From Lumbricus rubellus (taxonomy: Eukaryota; Annelida; Clitellata; Crassiclitellata; Lumbricidae), in assembly GCA_945859605.1 (NCBI GenBank), contig OX243814.1, positions 45,142,602-45,206,601 of the forward strand: DNA of 64,000 nucleotides. The letters run 5' to 3'. The translations under genes and the position numbers were made by a program. Shown one piece after another: positions 20,298 through 33,621 of this stretch (the first letter of the stretch is position 1; each line of letters starts with the position of its first letter). The notes beneath the pieces were generated by a model. The model saw only the letters and a program-made list of their open reading frames with translations. It made no database searches and was not told the DNA's origin.

Positions 20298-21550
20298 TTA
20301 TGTACTGGCTGAAAATAATAACTATGAGCTGACTACGCAGATAGTATGCAGCCATCACTGTGTTTAGTTAAAGGTTGACCATATAATTATTAGGCGGACT
20401 ACAGACTCTACAGATAGTACAGGTTCTTTTTATGTCATACCCCTTCCCTTGAAGATGTATTGAAATGTTCTGTCATCTGCCATGAACAATAATATTGAAC
20501 ATGTCATATGCTTGTGTTTCGTGGGACTAAAAGATTTGTCAGTTGACAACACCAAATGTACATGTATGCATGTATTGCACGCATGTAGGCTATGCAAGCA
20601 TGCATGCATGTCCGTATGTAAGCACGTAGCCTACATGTATACATGCTCTTGAGCCCTATTTAGAAATTTATGTATGTATGTGTGTACAGTGTGTAATAGT
20701 GTGTATGTATTGTATATGTATGTATGCTGCATGCATGGGTGTTTAATGTTTTATAGACCCTTTTAGAGCCTATTATTTTAAGAATCTATTCATGGCATTC
20801 AGAACGCGGTTATTTAAGATACGTAAACAGTCGCGTTTTTATCTCATTAAAAAATGTTAGAGATAACTGACTCCTCCATCTGACTTTTAGTCACCTACTT
20901 TTCGTGTTATTTAAGCCTACTTAGTATAGGCCTACTATTTACTCTCCTACATCTCTATTTCTTTTCTGCCTCCGCCCTCCTCCCTACCTCTTCTCCTAAT
21001 GCTAGATATCTGTTCTTCCTCTTTCTGTTCTGTCTCCTCCACATCTCCTCTACTTCCATCCATCTTCCATGTCGCTGCTGCTGCTGCTGATGATGATGAC
21101 GATGCTAAGTATAGGCTATATATAGCCTTGACGTGATTGGGGATCTCCACCCATAACCGCTTGAATGGGATCTAATCCAAACGAAGGCTATCGACCTTCC
21201 TTCTCCAACCTCTGCATCTCCGTCCTCCTCCTCCTCCTCCTCCTCTTCCTCCTCCTCCTTCTTATATGTCTGGCATCCATCAAGCGACATCTGCTGTGAA
21301 GGTCAGTCACACCCATGGTCGCTGCAGCAGCTCTCTCGCTTTCTGCATGCAGCGCAGATGCATATGACATCCGCGGTTATTATTGATGCATCAACGCATC
21401 GCCATGCAAAAGCCCTTCTTATAATTGCACACAGACTTTTCACCACAGCATGCGACGATCAACCGGATCGTTTTACATGCATGTGAAATAGATATGAAAA
21501 GCAAGTTAGATTTTGAGTTAAGTCTAAACTGAATGTATGATATTATGCTT
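20298..21550. other. non-coding with triplet repeats
   Basis: It includes GCATGCATG runs near 20575-20610, a (CTG)n(ATG)n block at 21070-21100 and a (TCC)n block at 21225-21262. No gene was recognised. Confidence 0.5.
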
Positions 21551-21558
21551 GATCAATT

Positions 21559-22850
21559 CAGTGGCGGATACAGAACTCTTTCAAGGGGGGCACAAATCTT
21601 TGATCTTGGGGACAGGAAAAAAGTTCGTCGTTGGTCGCCCCAAAAAGTTGATGAAAAAAGTACTTTTTCATCCGCCAAAAAAGTTGATGACCTTTTTTAG
21701 TCATCGGTCCTTGGGTGAGGAAAAAAAGCACTTTTCAACCGCCCAAAAAATTGATGACCTTTTTTTAGTCGTCCACCAGAAACCCAAATGGGGGGGGCCA
21801 CGTCCAATGCAATTTTCTTTATGGGGGGGGGGCAATATACCTTGACACCACTATTCCAGTGATATTTCAGTTATAAAAATAATTCCCAATTTCAGTTCAA
21901 ATTCAGTTCTAAGACTCTAATTTCAGTTCTAATTCTATTTCTACTCTGAAAATAATTCCTATTTCAGTTCTTATTCAAGTTCTGAAATAATTTCAGTTCT
22001 AATTCAAGTTCTGAAATAATTTCAGTTCTAATTTGTCCAATCCACAAACATCTATGTAGGTTAGATCCTTACTGTATATATAGAAGTCTAGGTAGGCCTA
22101 TTATGACTCTTACCCTATCAGTATAATTATTATTTCCAAGCGAATTGAGGTGTCAAAATGTCAAGCCCGATTCAACCCTATGCGTGCTGCTGATGCTTGA
22201 TAGGCCTATGTGTCTATAGGCTCATGTTCAAATATCCCCCTCCCCTACCCTAACCTCACACAGGCTGTACATCAAATGCACCTGTAATTACCTTCCTTCG
22301 CCCTGTGTTCAACGGTGCCCAGTCATCCGTCACATTAAACAATGTCAGGTTGTTTGACTAGCGATCCTATGTCTTAGACCTGTACCAGGGCCCCTTTGTT
22401 TGAATGATTAAGAAAGCAAACGTAATATCTTAGTTAGTTGTGGCAATATGCCCGGGGGAGGGGAAATTATAACCGAAGATTACTGATCTTAAGGGTTCTG
22501 AGAAATGGATTGCCTGACTTTATACAGACTTGCACAGACAATGAATCACAAAAATCATCACAGTGTAATAATTTTCGTTCTAAAATAATTCCTATTTTTA
22601 TTCATATTTCAGTTCTCTCAGTCTTATTTCAGTTCTATTTCTATTCTCGTTCTCAAAATAATTCCTAATTTTCGTTCTTATTCTCGTTAACGGAATTGCA
22701 TAATTTTACTTCTAATTTCTATTTCCGTTAATGAAAATATCACTGCACTATTCCTATTACTAATTTCAAACCTGAAGGGGGCCACATCCCATGGCAATTT
22801 TAAATGGTAGGGGCCATGGCCGGATTGGCCCCTACCTGGATCCGCCCCTG
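21559..22850. mobile_element. outer hAT-type transposon, split by a nested hAT
   Basis: The ends are CAGTGGCGGATACAG and the complement of CAGGGGCGGATCCAG (13 of 15). Exact 8-bp duplication GATCAATT at 21551-21558 and 22851-22858. Total span is 1,292 bp, of which 897 bp (nested element plus its duplication) is secondary, leaving an original of 395 bp. It has no transposase. It carries internal AAAAAGTTGATGACC / GTC hairpin repeats and G-runs near both ends. Confidence 0.92.
21857..22745. mobile_element. inner hAT-type transposon, 889 bp, nested
   Basis: The ends are CAGTGATATTTCAGTTA and the complement of CAGTGATATTTTCATTA (14 of 17). Exact 8-bp duplication CACTATTC at 21849-21856 and 22746-22753, both inside the outer hAT. 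Repeated AATT(C)TTCAGTTCTAATTC units lie inside both ends, which may be subterminal binding repeats. No transposase frame. Confidence 0.92.
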
Positions 22851-23170
22851 GATCAATTCGTATATCTAAAACACTAATAGCAGTGACAAAATCAGTACTA
22901 CTGTTACAGTTGTCTTCATTTTCAGCATAATTATAGAAGATAGATTACAGGGAAACTGATTTCTACATGCATGGACTATATGCCTAATTGTAAGACCCGC
23001 GTAGCTATTTTGAAATAAGATCTTCTAAAAGAATCTCTTAGCTAATCATGCAACTTCCTTTGAATTACGTTTTGTGTGCTGCTCGCTTCGCTAATCACAA
23101 ATTTCCGTTTGAATAACGTCTGACAGGCTTATATGATCCTCTTTTGTCCAATTTTAATTATTTTGTATGA

Positions 23171-23300
23171 CCCATTTTTATCCAATCAAAAAGAAATTCT
23201 TTTTAATTATTTTGTGCATGGCCCATTTTTATCCAATCAAAAAGAAATTCTTTTTAATTATTTTGCGCATGACCCATTTTTATCCAATCAAAAGCTTTTC
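23171..23300 (+). repeat. 51-bp minisatellite, about 2.5 copies
   Basis: CCCATTTTTATCCAATCAAA starts at 23171, 23222 and 23273, giving a 51-bp period (17 codons). Two overlapping frames therefore stay open and look repetitive, but nothing indicates a protein. Confidence 0.85.
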
Positions 23301-23592
23301 TTTAAAAAAATGTTTTCATGACCTCCTTTTGGCCCATCCGAGATTGCCGAGGTATCGGCGAGGTAGCGTTACGCCGCTCAGCAGTTCAGTCATGTATCTC
23401 AGCAAAGCAGATGCATTGCTTATCCACTGCAATCAAGACTTGGGTGATTACATCACAGAGACCTCTCTCCACCTAAGCAGATTTTTCGGCGATTGGTTCT
23501 CCAACTCGAAATGACTAGCGACAAGGTCAGAGCAATGGCGTGCAGCTTTTTTGTCATTACGCTCGAGTTATCGAGACCCATGTGACCGTTTT

Positions 23593-23846
23593 TTAAGTTG
23601 GAATTCTGTGCTTGGATATGTTGCAAGAGCGCAGACGTAATATACATGTATATATAATCATCATCATCAGTCCTTTTCGTGCAGTTCTGCACGTCGGGAA
23701 ATGCAGCTCCTCCATTCTTCCAACTGCCAGTTGAATCACCTCGTCCCATGTCATGTCCATGCATTTCAAATCTTCATTGGTGGTTTCTGTCCAGTTTTTC
23801 CTTGGCCTGCCTCTTCCGCGCCTTCCCTCCGGAGTCCAGTTCAAAT
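23593..23846 (-). pseudogene. LINE reverse transcriptase C-terminal tail (GRPRK type), 5' truncated
   Basis: On the minus strand the frame begins WTPEGRRGRGRPRKNW, continues with D-L-x-x-M-D-M-T-W-D-E-V and ends C-R-T-A-R-K-G. This is the well-known extreme C-terminus of a large group of invertebrate LINE ORF2 proteins. It ends in a (GAT)n tail near 23655, as expected for a LINE 3' end. The element is cut abruptly at an (AT)n tract near 23848, typical of 5' truncation at insertion. Confidence 0.75.
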
Positions 23847-24189
23847 ATATATATATATATATTATAATATATACATGTATGATATTATATTAGACAGTTT
23901 GATAATAATAATTAATCAAGATGGAAGTTTAAAGGGCAAACGATCAATCTCAATAAAACGCAATTTAGTCATGCTTCAAGCACCGTCTGTCTAGATTCTA
24001 GAATAAGACTTAGATGCAGTTTCGCAACCTGTCCTTGACGCAGCATGGGTCCAACAAATGAATGAAGAGCACCATTGGGGCTGAATGAATGCTGCTCAGA
24101 TTATTCAATGTGTCTGTCAACGCCGCAAGTTTGTCTCGCATATAGTAGCTACGAATATGCAATACAATACAACAGCATTTTTTATTTTG

Positions 24190-24371
24190 CAATTCTTCCA
24201 TAGTTCAGAAGCGCATTGCCCTCGATAGCGCAACTATACAACTATATTGCCCAGCAATTGAGAGTGAAGGACTTGCTCAAAGATTCTACACAGTAACTGC
24301 CTCGGACAAGGATCGAATCTGTACTCTCCTCGTCGAAAGGCCAACCGCTTTAACCAATCTGCCACAGTAGG
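24190..24371 (-). mobile_element. tRNA-derived SINE-like element
   Basis: Read on the minus strand it has TGGCAGATTGGTTA (A box, 24351-24364) and AGATTCGATCC (B box, 24310-24320) about 40 bp apart, a Pol III internal promoter of tRNA type. This is followed by a TTGAGCAAGTCCTTCACTCTCAAT body resembling SINE/LINE 3' bodies. The tRNA-like part does not fold cleanly, so it is not a functional tRNA. The 3' boundary is uncertain. Confidence 0.55.
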
Positions 24372-24844
24372 CCTACCACACGCTGACATGACCCGGTGAT
24401 TAGAAATGTCATCGTATATAGTCTATCTGCGAGTCGGCAAAGTCAAATTATAGGAAATTTGAAAGTACTGCACGTGGGCTAAAATTCAACGGTACATTAA
24501 TTTTAGTTGCATGGACTGTGACTTTGATCGAAGATGAAGTGCTCGTCTTTCTATATATACCTGTAGTGTGTTGCTAATTACAAACATCATTCTTAGTTAA
24601 ACATAAAAATTTTCCTCTCTCTTTCTCTCTCTCTCCCTGTATAGGTATATATATATATATATATATATAGGCCATATATAATGTTGTATAATAATTATGT
24701 ATGTAGTCTATCTATATATAATTGATGCAGTCATAGAAATTGCACATTTATAATATACCGATTCTTGGAACGCATCAGAGGTGGTCCCGCCTCAAGTCTT
24801 CAGTCAGCCGGATGATAATTTAACCGCTGGCATTATGAAGAGAT

Positions 24845-25230
24845 CGACAGACAGACAGTCACTCAGACAGACAGATTATAGAGATCGACAGACACAGACA
24901 GAGACAGATCGAGGCAGAGGCAGAGAGAGATAGAGAGAGGCAGAGGCAGATACAGATAGACAGACATACAGAGAAAGTAAGAGAGAGAGGAACACCTGGG
25001 ACAGAGATAGAGACATGGAGAAGTACATAGAGACATACAGGCAAAAAGACACAGAGAGAGACAGAGAGAGATATAGGGAGGACAGAAAGTGACAGAGACA
25101 GCGACTCATAGGCATAGACAAGACACGGACACAAACAAACAGACAGAGACAAAGAAAAGGACAAGACAGAGGAAATGAGAGACAAACAGAAAAAGGAAGA
25201 GAGAAACAGAGACATATAGAAATATGGAAA
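24845..25230. repeat. (GACA/GAGA)n degenerate microsatellite
   Basis: About 385 bp of GACAGACAGAGAC-type sequence. Apparent long Ser/Leu/Cys frames on the minus strand come from the repeat alone. Confidence 0.9.
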
Positions 25231-25835
25231 GAGAGAATGAAAAAACCAATGCGTAGGATGATCTGCAAGTCAGTCAGCAATCCCCGAATGACGACGGCCG
25301 ACTGCCTGCAGGGACGGTCGCCGAATGTTCACTTCCATCCAAGGAAACCTTCGAAAGCTGCATTGGCATCTTGACAGCGAATATTTTTTATCTTTAACCA
25401 TAAAAAAGATTCTTTCGGTTGAGAGAGGGATGTAGGCATAACCTCTGGCTTGGGTTCATGTCTTCTCTGCATTTGTTGACTTAGTTTCGATACCTGAGAG
25501 TTATTTTTATGGCTAATGAATTCAAGGAAAACATCGTTTGCGGAAAGAATCCTTATGTCTGATGGAAATGAAATGCAGGTTAGTTTCTGGCAGTTGTGCC
25601 TGTATATTATACATAGACTTTATACATTATATTCACAGGCATAATTATGGTCATGTACAAATACATAATATTATTATTTCTATACGTATAGCCTATATAT
25701 ATTTACAATAATTATTTATTATTTTATTATTTCTTTACTCGCATTTATACGACTCATTCTTGCTTTAAATTTCTTAAGAAATCGTAAGTAATTCCGAATG
25801 TAGTGTTGATTCAATGGAACTTCACCAACTAATGG
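25231..25835. other. non-coding, nothing seen
   Basis: Unique sequence without supported gene, repeat or transposon end. Confidence 0.4.
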
Positions 25836-25837
25836 CT

Positions 25838-26080
25838 TCATTCATTCATTCATTCATTCATTCTCTCACTCATTCATTCATTCATTCATTAATTCATTAA
25901 TTCATTCATTCAGTTATTAATTCATTCGTCTATTCATTCATTTATGCATTTATTCATTCATTTTTGCATCTATTCATTCATTCATTTATTCATTTATGCA
26001 TTCATTCGTTCATTCATTTATACATTTTTATTCTTCATTTATAAAATATTCAATTAATTCCTCCATTCATTTATTCACTT
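25838..26080. repeat. (ATTC)n degenerate microsatellite
   Basis: ATTCATTC tetramers with substitutions over about 240 bp. Confidence 0.9.
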
Positions 26081-28930
26081 GTGTATTCATTTGCCTTTTC
26101 CTATAAACAGCATTTATATACCATTTATTCCATAATTATAATCATCACAATCGCTCTGAGCACAGGCTTGACGAAGGGACATTGCCTTCAAGTTATGGTG
26201 ACGGATGCACTATAAAAGAGTCTTAAAAGAAAGGCATAGTATAAAGCAATTAACATCTCCATTAATATGTCGAGCCATAATTAGGATTATCTTTATTGTG
26301 GCGCTTTAGAAAATTTATTTTTTACCATTTTGATTATGCCATGACAATTAGACCTTTATACCTACCAAATCAACGAATTCCGACAATTTTTCGGCATTCG
26401 ACGTATTTACATTTAGATTCCTATTTTCGTTGTGGCATTCTCCAGAGATTTCTTTCTCAGTGGTTCGCTGTATTGGGTCTTCATTCATCAGTCGTTTTTG
26501 GATTTAGCACAGACCGGATGTCATTTCGCATTCCGCATGACTTTTTAAGTCGAGCTGATGCTAAGGGATTTGCGATTTCAAATCGAGCATAAAATATTTC
26601 TGTGTACGTCAAGAACAAAAGCGACGAAGGAAGCAATGGAGATAAATGTCTGTTTTGCTTTCAGTTTTGAAACCATTGCATCTAAATGGCTGGTGGACAG
26701 CACACGATGTCGTTGGAACCCTCAAAGGAGACAATGTGCATATGAACCCTCAACTAAATTTCCATACATCTGTGGAATGCGTAGCGGATTTTTATGCCTT
26801 TAGCATAGAAGAAGTGTCTCGCTTATCTCTACTACACTCGAAGGAAAGTGAAGGGCAGAGGTAGAAACAGAGAGAGAGAGAGAGAGTGTGTGTGTGTGTG
26901 TGTGTGTGTGCGTGTGTGCGCGTGTGTGCGCGTGTGTGTGAGAGAGTGAGTGAGTGAGACAGACGGACAGAGATACAGACATACAGACAGACAAAAGGAG
27001 ATAGGGAGGTAAGGAGCGAGGGAGGAAGAGATAGAGGTGTGGAGAGAGAAAGACAGATAGAGACAGAGATATAAAGAAAAAAGGTGGGAGGAGGGATTGA
27101 TGGAGGGAGGGAGGGACATATGTAGGTATATATAATAATATGTATGAGCAAGACACAATTGAGTTGAAAATCTTAAATATCTTCACAATCGGAGATACAT
27201 TGACCATTCTGAACTGCAGATTGCTTTATCCATTCATCAAAATCAAAGTCATAATACAAAGGATGCTGTCAATTGGGCTTCACGCAAATAAAGCTCAGTT
27301 CACAATATCCGTATAATACTATAATAATGTAACGGGTTTCATATCTATACTGTATGCCATACAATATACATGCATGCATACGAATATGTGAATTACAGAT
27401 TTTCACACTTATTACATCTACTTCGTAGGCCTACAAATGTATACATAGCGTTTCCATGTAGGCGTTTTATACGTATTTCATAGTAAATTTTTATACATAA
27501 AGCTCCTTCCTCGTTTGATGTGTATACCCGACTTCTGATTGCACAATGCACATTTAATCGGAAAGAAAAAAAACGACGCAACATTATACGTGAAATAATT
27601 CGTCGAGGATAACAGAGAGAGATTATTAATTCCTGCGTTGTCCGATAACATCCGGGTGATGTGGAAACAATTCGATGGATACCTGGAGTGCCATAAAAGC
27701 CGAATCCACTCTGCGGACGGACAAACAATTTTCGAACTATACGCTGATATTGGAGCACGTTTACATTGGGCGGACCGCTTCGTGGAAGCCCCATCCCGTT
27801 TTATGGACCTCAAAAACAACGCCTCGTATACTGAAGCCTCTGGTATAGGTTATACACTGCGGTTACAGAGACAGGCAACGTGAAGGAGACATGAATACAT
27901 GCAGGCAGATCGACGAGCATATATTATAGATGCTGATGGAGATGATGAAGTGTTTGAAAGGTCGATAGAGATCACAGAGCATCAAAAGTCAGACACAATC
28001 TGCAAAATATGATATAAAGACAGAATGCTGGCTTGATATATAGGGACTACACCATAGCAGGCTGCAGTACAACGTATGTAATGTAAGCTTATGTAAATGC
28101 ATGCATGCATCATACTACAGCATAATATGCAGGCAGATAAATCCATCATCTATGTATGCACGCATAGATCTATATTATATAATACGTGTATTTAGGCTAA
28201 ATTCGGAGTCCCTGATCCTATTATATAATCATGTCAAGAAAGCATATTATTATATCTGATAAACAACGTCTCGCGTTAAACGCCTGTCGCTCATAATTAT
28301 ACGAATGCTGACCTTAAGCAGACGAGACACGTAGACTCTCCAAGCGCACGTCCCACGCAGGCCTGACGATTTATATACCACTCCCTGTCGTTAGGAAGGT
28401 CAGACGGTGAGGGAGAAGTCCCGGTCGCAGCTTTTTTCATGTGCCAAAAGTCACAAACAACACTTCATGCCAATGGATGGCTCGGCGGTTTAGCTTTACT
28501 AAGGATCGAGGCTGTTCTCCTCTGAGTAACCTACTGCATCCATGGTTCACTGGATCATGTAGATTATACTATTATAGTTAGTGATCCGTGGCCTATTATT
28601 ATAGTAGTAGTAATTATATAATATGCAAACATAAACATTATAATGGATCACTCTTAATGTATAATATACATAATATATACACGAAATACTATACAATTAT
28701 GTTGCATATAATGTCATGATTTATATGCATATTATCGTTAAGATAAGTTGTAAATTCTCATATAGTCTATATGACGTTGGATGGCAATGATAAAGACATC
28801 ACAGGTCATGCTCATAGAAATTAATAGCGCAGTCTTAACCCTAAGCGGATATCAGCCGAACGCAGCTGTCCTCAGCCGCTGAGCGTGTCATCTACGGACG
28901 CACTTAGCCGCTGGGTATATACGTTTTATC
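26081..28930. other. non-coding with one purine/GT microsatellite
   Basis: A (GA)n(GT)n(GAGT)n(GACA)n compound repeat spans 26870-27120. The rest has short open frames (for example 26296-26592 and 27638-27883) with no recognisable motif and no splice context that I trust. Confidence 0.5.
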
Positions 28931-28939
28931 TGGCGCAGT

Positions 28940-29082
28940 ATCACGTCATCGTCATAGTCATCGTCATCATCATCGTCATCGTCATCGTCATCGTCATCAT
29001 CGTCATCGTCATCGTCATCATCGTCATCGTCGTCATCGTCATCGTCATCGTCATCATCATCGTCATCGTCATCGTCAAAGCA
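28940..29082. repeat. (TCATCG)n triplet array
   Basis: About 140 bp of GTCATC/ATCGTC hexamers. The minus strand reads as over 40 consecutive aspartates inside a 106-codon frame (28888-29208). That frame has no homology outside the repeat, so I treat it as non-coding. Confidence 0.9.
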
Positions 29083-29876
29083 AGCGTTGTGGATAAACGA
29101 TAAGCACTCGCCTATTTCCGGTTTACTGCATCCGGTTAAGGTCATTAACGTTTTCCTACCGGAAACGAGTTCGACACTCCATGATAAAGCATCATTCACA
29201 GTCTTCAAACTCGTGTCTGTTCAAATCAGACACTATAGGAGTGTCTGCCATCGACTTCCACGTATCATTAATAAACTCTGCTGCCATTGCGGCTGTCGAG
29301 CAGATGAGGTATGCGTGCCAATCTATGTTGCTTGTAATCAGTGCAATGCTATCCGCCTTTGTGTGATTCATAAGACGATGCAATTGTAGATATAATTATA
29401 TACAATCATTCATGAATAGCACGATCAATAATATATATATATAACTATATATATACATAACTACGTGTGTGTGTCGTTCAGTCTTTAGTATATCTATTAA
29501 TGATAGACTATAATTATCTATGTATATATAAATATAGATCCATAACCATAATACGCACGATATCTAACAATATCATCCCGTGGCAGAAGCCTATATTGCT
29601 CGGCATTATAATTATATAAATAACATATTCATATTATATCAGATTACATGACTTTGTGCCATAATTATAGTCTGACAGGATAGGAAAGTCGATAAGCATA
29701 GAAATGTATTTTATATAATTATGATTGTACATAATTATTTGGGTTACAGATTTTAACGATTATTATTTTTAATATGTCGCATTCATTAACTTTCGATTAA
29801 TTTTCTTAAGATTGTCAAAAGGCCATTTTCGATGAATAAACAACTTCTTTAATATTAATGCCAAAGAAATAAATGC

Positions 29877-29955
29877 ATGTACGTATGTATGTATGTATGT
29901 ATGTATGTATGTATGTATGCATGCCTGAATGTATGTATTTATGTATGTATGTATG

Positions 29956-29989
<34 letters not shown>

Positions 29990-30262
29990 TGTATGTATGT
30001 ATGTATGTATGTATGTATGTATGTATGTATGTATGTATGTATGTATGTATGTATGTATGTATGTATGTATGTATGTATGTATGTATGTATGTATGTATGC
30101 ATGCATGCATGCATGCATGCATGTATGTATGCATGCATGCATGTATGTATGTATGTATGTATGTATGTATGTATGTATGTATACTATGTATTTATGTATG
30201 TATATATACTATGTATGTATGTATGACATTGTATGTATGCTATGTATGTATATATTTATTTG
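29877..30262. repeat. (ATGT)n array, left member of an inverted pair
   Basis: About 380 bp of GTAT tetramers with a GCAT-variant block at 30097-30142 near the right end. The complementary array starts 367 bp to the right. Confidence 0.95.
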
Positions 30263-30628
30263 TATGGTGATCCAGACACTGTAGTATCTGCTTTCACTAG
30301 ACATGACTTGATGCGTTCAAGCATACGGCCGTTAGTTGAGGCCACGTGTCTGTGGAGTTTCTTAATCAGACGACGAACCGTTTAGTCTTCAGACTAATGG
30401 ACAGCAGCGTGTGTCCTGTGACGCAACGGCTTAGCTGCAGCGGATGCGTAAACAGATCAGTCGATGCGATGCTCAAACAGAATAATACGATAAGCTCAGC
30501 AGCTTAGACGCTGACGCAGCAGAGCAAAAACTAAGCCTCTTGTTTTCTGTTGATGAACTCTGACCTCACGAAGATTCGTCGCTTGAAAAAAGAGATGACT
30601 TAATGACTAAATAACTTACCCACATATG

Positions 30629-31024
30629 CGTACGTACATACATACATACATACATACATACATACATACATACATACATACATACATACATGCATGCATG
30701 CATGCATGCATGCATGCATGCATGCATGCATGCATGCATGCATGCATACATACATACATACATACATACATACATACATACATACATACATACATACATA
30801 CATACATACATACATACATACATACATACATACATACATACATACATACATACATACATACATACATACATACATACATACATACATACATACATACATA
30901 CATACATACATACATACATACATACATACATACATACATACATACATACATACATACATACATACATACATACATACATACATACATACATACATACATA
31001 CATACATAGTACATACATACATGC
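30629..31024. repeat. (ACAT)n array, right member of an inverted pair
   Basis: About 395 bp of ACAT tetramers with a GCAT-variant block at 30689-30746 near the left end, the mirror of the left array. A shorter degenerate (ACAT)n tract follows at 31205-31390. Confidence 0.95.
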
Positions 31025-31390
31025 ATACATTTATTATTTTTTTTATTTTATTTTATTTTTCCTCAACCAAAACAACAAACATGATACAATTATGGCAGTG
31101 AACAATACTTTAACATAATTTGGTTAAGAAGGGGAGACCCAGAAGGGATGGACAATCCCGCTAATAGGGTCACCCATTATTCGTGTAAAAATATTTTTTT
31201 AAATCACATACATACATACATACATACGTACATACATTATACATTCATGTACATGCATACATACATGTACATACATACATACATACATACATACAATGTA
31301 CAATGTTGTACATATATACATACATTACATGCATACATCCACACACGAATAAATAGACGAATACATAAATACCATACATACATGTACAAA

Positions 31391-33620
31391 TGTACATTGT
31401 ACATAAAATTATATGATTAAGTGCGTACATCAAGAAAACTATTGGTTACTGTATAATAAGCACACCTTATCTTGACTGATCGAAGTACAACGTTTACGTA
31501 GGGTGAGATACGACTAATCAGTTATTAGCTAACAGTCAACATCCTTCACAAAACAAATCAATAAAGAGATATATCGTGTCGTTCAATCATATTCGACTAA
31601 TTCCGCGCGCAATTTATGTTTTCCAAACATTTTCGAAAATAAATCATCATCTGGTAGGCTATCATCTGTAATGAAAAATTATTGTTTTCCAGCTGCTTCT
31701 AATAAAGTCAACGGGGACAAATAGATTTGTTATTGTGCCCCTGTCAGATGAAAAGAAAATGTTGTGTTTAATTACGTACGTGACGCTTGCTACGTAATAC
31801 GCGTACTGTAGCCTACTTGTCACTCTTCTTCTTCAATATTTCTAATCATTTTACTTACTTACATGTTCACTCACCTACTTATGCGCTCACTTGTTTGCTT
31901 GCCTGCTAACTTGCCTACATACTTACTTACTTACTTGCCAACTTGCTTAACTGAGTTTTGCTTGATTTGCATCTTGTTTGCTTAGCCTACTGACTTACTG
32001 CGTGCTTGGTACTGCTTACCTACCCACCATCGTACTTATTCACTCATTTATTTACTTGTTCACTTACTTACTCAGTTACTTACTTTGCTACTTGCTTACA
32101 AGATGCTGAGTGCCATGATATGTTTGCCTATTTGCTTGCTTATGTTTTTGCTGACATATTATACTTTTCTCTTGCATGCAATCTCATTTACTTGCTTTTT
32201 TTATTCTGTAAACGAGATCGGATCCAAAGTCAGCAGTTTCTCTTCCACGAAAGAAACCCAAGTCCGACTATTATTAATACGACGTACGTGGCTGAATGAA
32301 TATGGATGAGAACTATTGGGAAGCCAAGAAATGGAAAAGTCTCAATCATCGGCCCCGAGGAGACCTCAATCCTGTCATCCCTGCTCTAAGCTTACACTTT
32401 TTGTTTTGCCAACGAGACAAATAACATCTTGAACTCGGCTGCGAAGGAGACGACGGGTTCGGTTTTCAGCGTATATTATGCTCTAAAACTATTTTGTACT
32501 TAGGAGACATAGGCTAAAGTTGCGACACGTTACACTGACCACATAATGTAATGTAATGTAATGTATGTAGACTAATTAATTAGTTATTATTATTAATTTC
32601 TATAGGGCAGCTCAGGGCAGCTGGCCATTCAAAAGCGCTGCCTTAGAGAGAATCCCGAGAATAAAAAATGTTGTTGAGAATAATTGAGGAATGTGGATTA
32701 TATATATCGATCCAGAAAAAAGAGTGCCACCTAAAATGGTGGTAAGGGAATTCCATAAAGATTGGTTTGAGCAACAGTGGCGATTATAATATAGCTCGTG
32801 GGACAAACAAGTCAGACCTGCAGCGGTCTAGAGAACGGTCGATGAAATGATGCAAACGTGTAGAACGAATGGGATCCATGAAATAGTTCGGGGCAGGACC
32901 TTGTTTTAAGATGGAGACTACAAGCTACTGTGCCCATGGTGAGTGTAGGACATTAGCCCCCCGGACAAAATGTCCGTTCCCCACTTATGGCTGCATGTGG
33001 CTGACACGACGCTGGCAAGACTAGTTGCAACGCAGCTATGATCTTTCAAGCAGGGCTAATACTTGTATGGGTAACAATCAGAACATTTGCATTACTCACG
33101 GCGCCCTGTTGAGCATAGGCGGGCAAGAGAGGGCACTTGCCCCACTCCCTCCCCAGGAAAATTGACATCTATATTTTTACTGCCAATTTTAGTTTTCGAA
33201 CAAATTTCTTTGTTGTGATGATACTAATGATGCACGAGGTGAAATGAGAAATTTTAATTTATAAATCTGTTTGAAATTCTTGAAAGATATTCTAGTCTGA
33301 ATTGTGTTACATTTATGTTACGATGTCATGTTGTTGGCATTTTGTTGTGTGATTCCATCACATGCTGCACAAATAAATGAATTTTTGTTCCACTATGTTA
33401 AGTTGGCCAAGGTAAAACTGCAGAGCTTTTTAAAAAATCCCTCTGAACTGGCGCTACATAGATTTGAGAAGACAGTCACAATTAAAATACAATTTCTTAT
33501 ATGATATCATATTGGGATTTGGGACATTTAAGAAGTTGCTGGAATAGAATGGAATGAAATGGGTCGGTATGGACTATGGAATAGCCTGGAAGATAATTAA
33601 TGGAACGTAAGGATGAGTAG
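31391..33620. other. non-coding, (CTTA)n tract and a transposon-end-like piece
   Basis: 31845-32110 is a degenerate ACTT/ACTC tetramer tract. Around 33104-33170 the sequence GGCGCCCTGTTGAGCATAGGCGGGCAAGAG with short C-runs looks like the end of a DNA element, but I found no partner. The missing 3' exon of the GPCR may lie here; I cannot identify it. Confidence 0.45.
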
Positions 33621-33621
33621 G

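Noticed and set aside
26296..26803. Open frames of 98 and 81 codons
   Set aside because: No motif, no splice-consistent partner and ordinary composition. Random open frames of this size are expected in 64 kb.
29873..31118. Long open frames of repeated YIHT or MYVC tetrapeptide-like units on both strands
   Set aside because: They are simply the tetranucleotide ATGT/ACAT arrays read in all frames, without start context or unique sequence.
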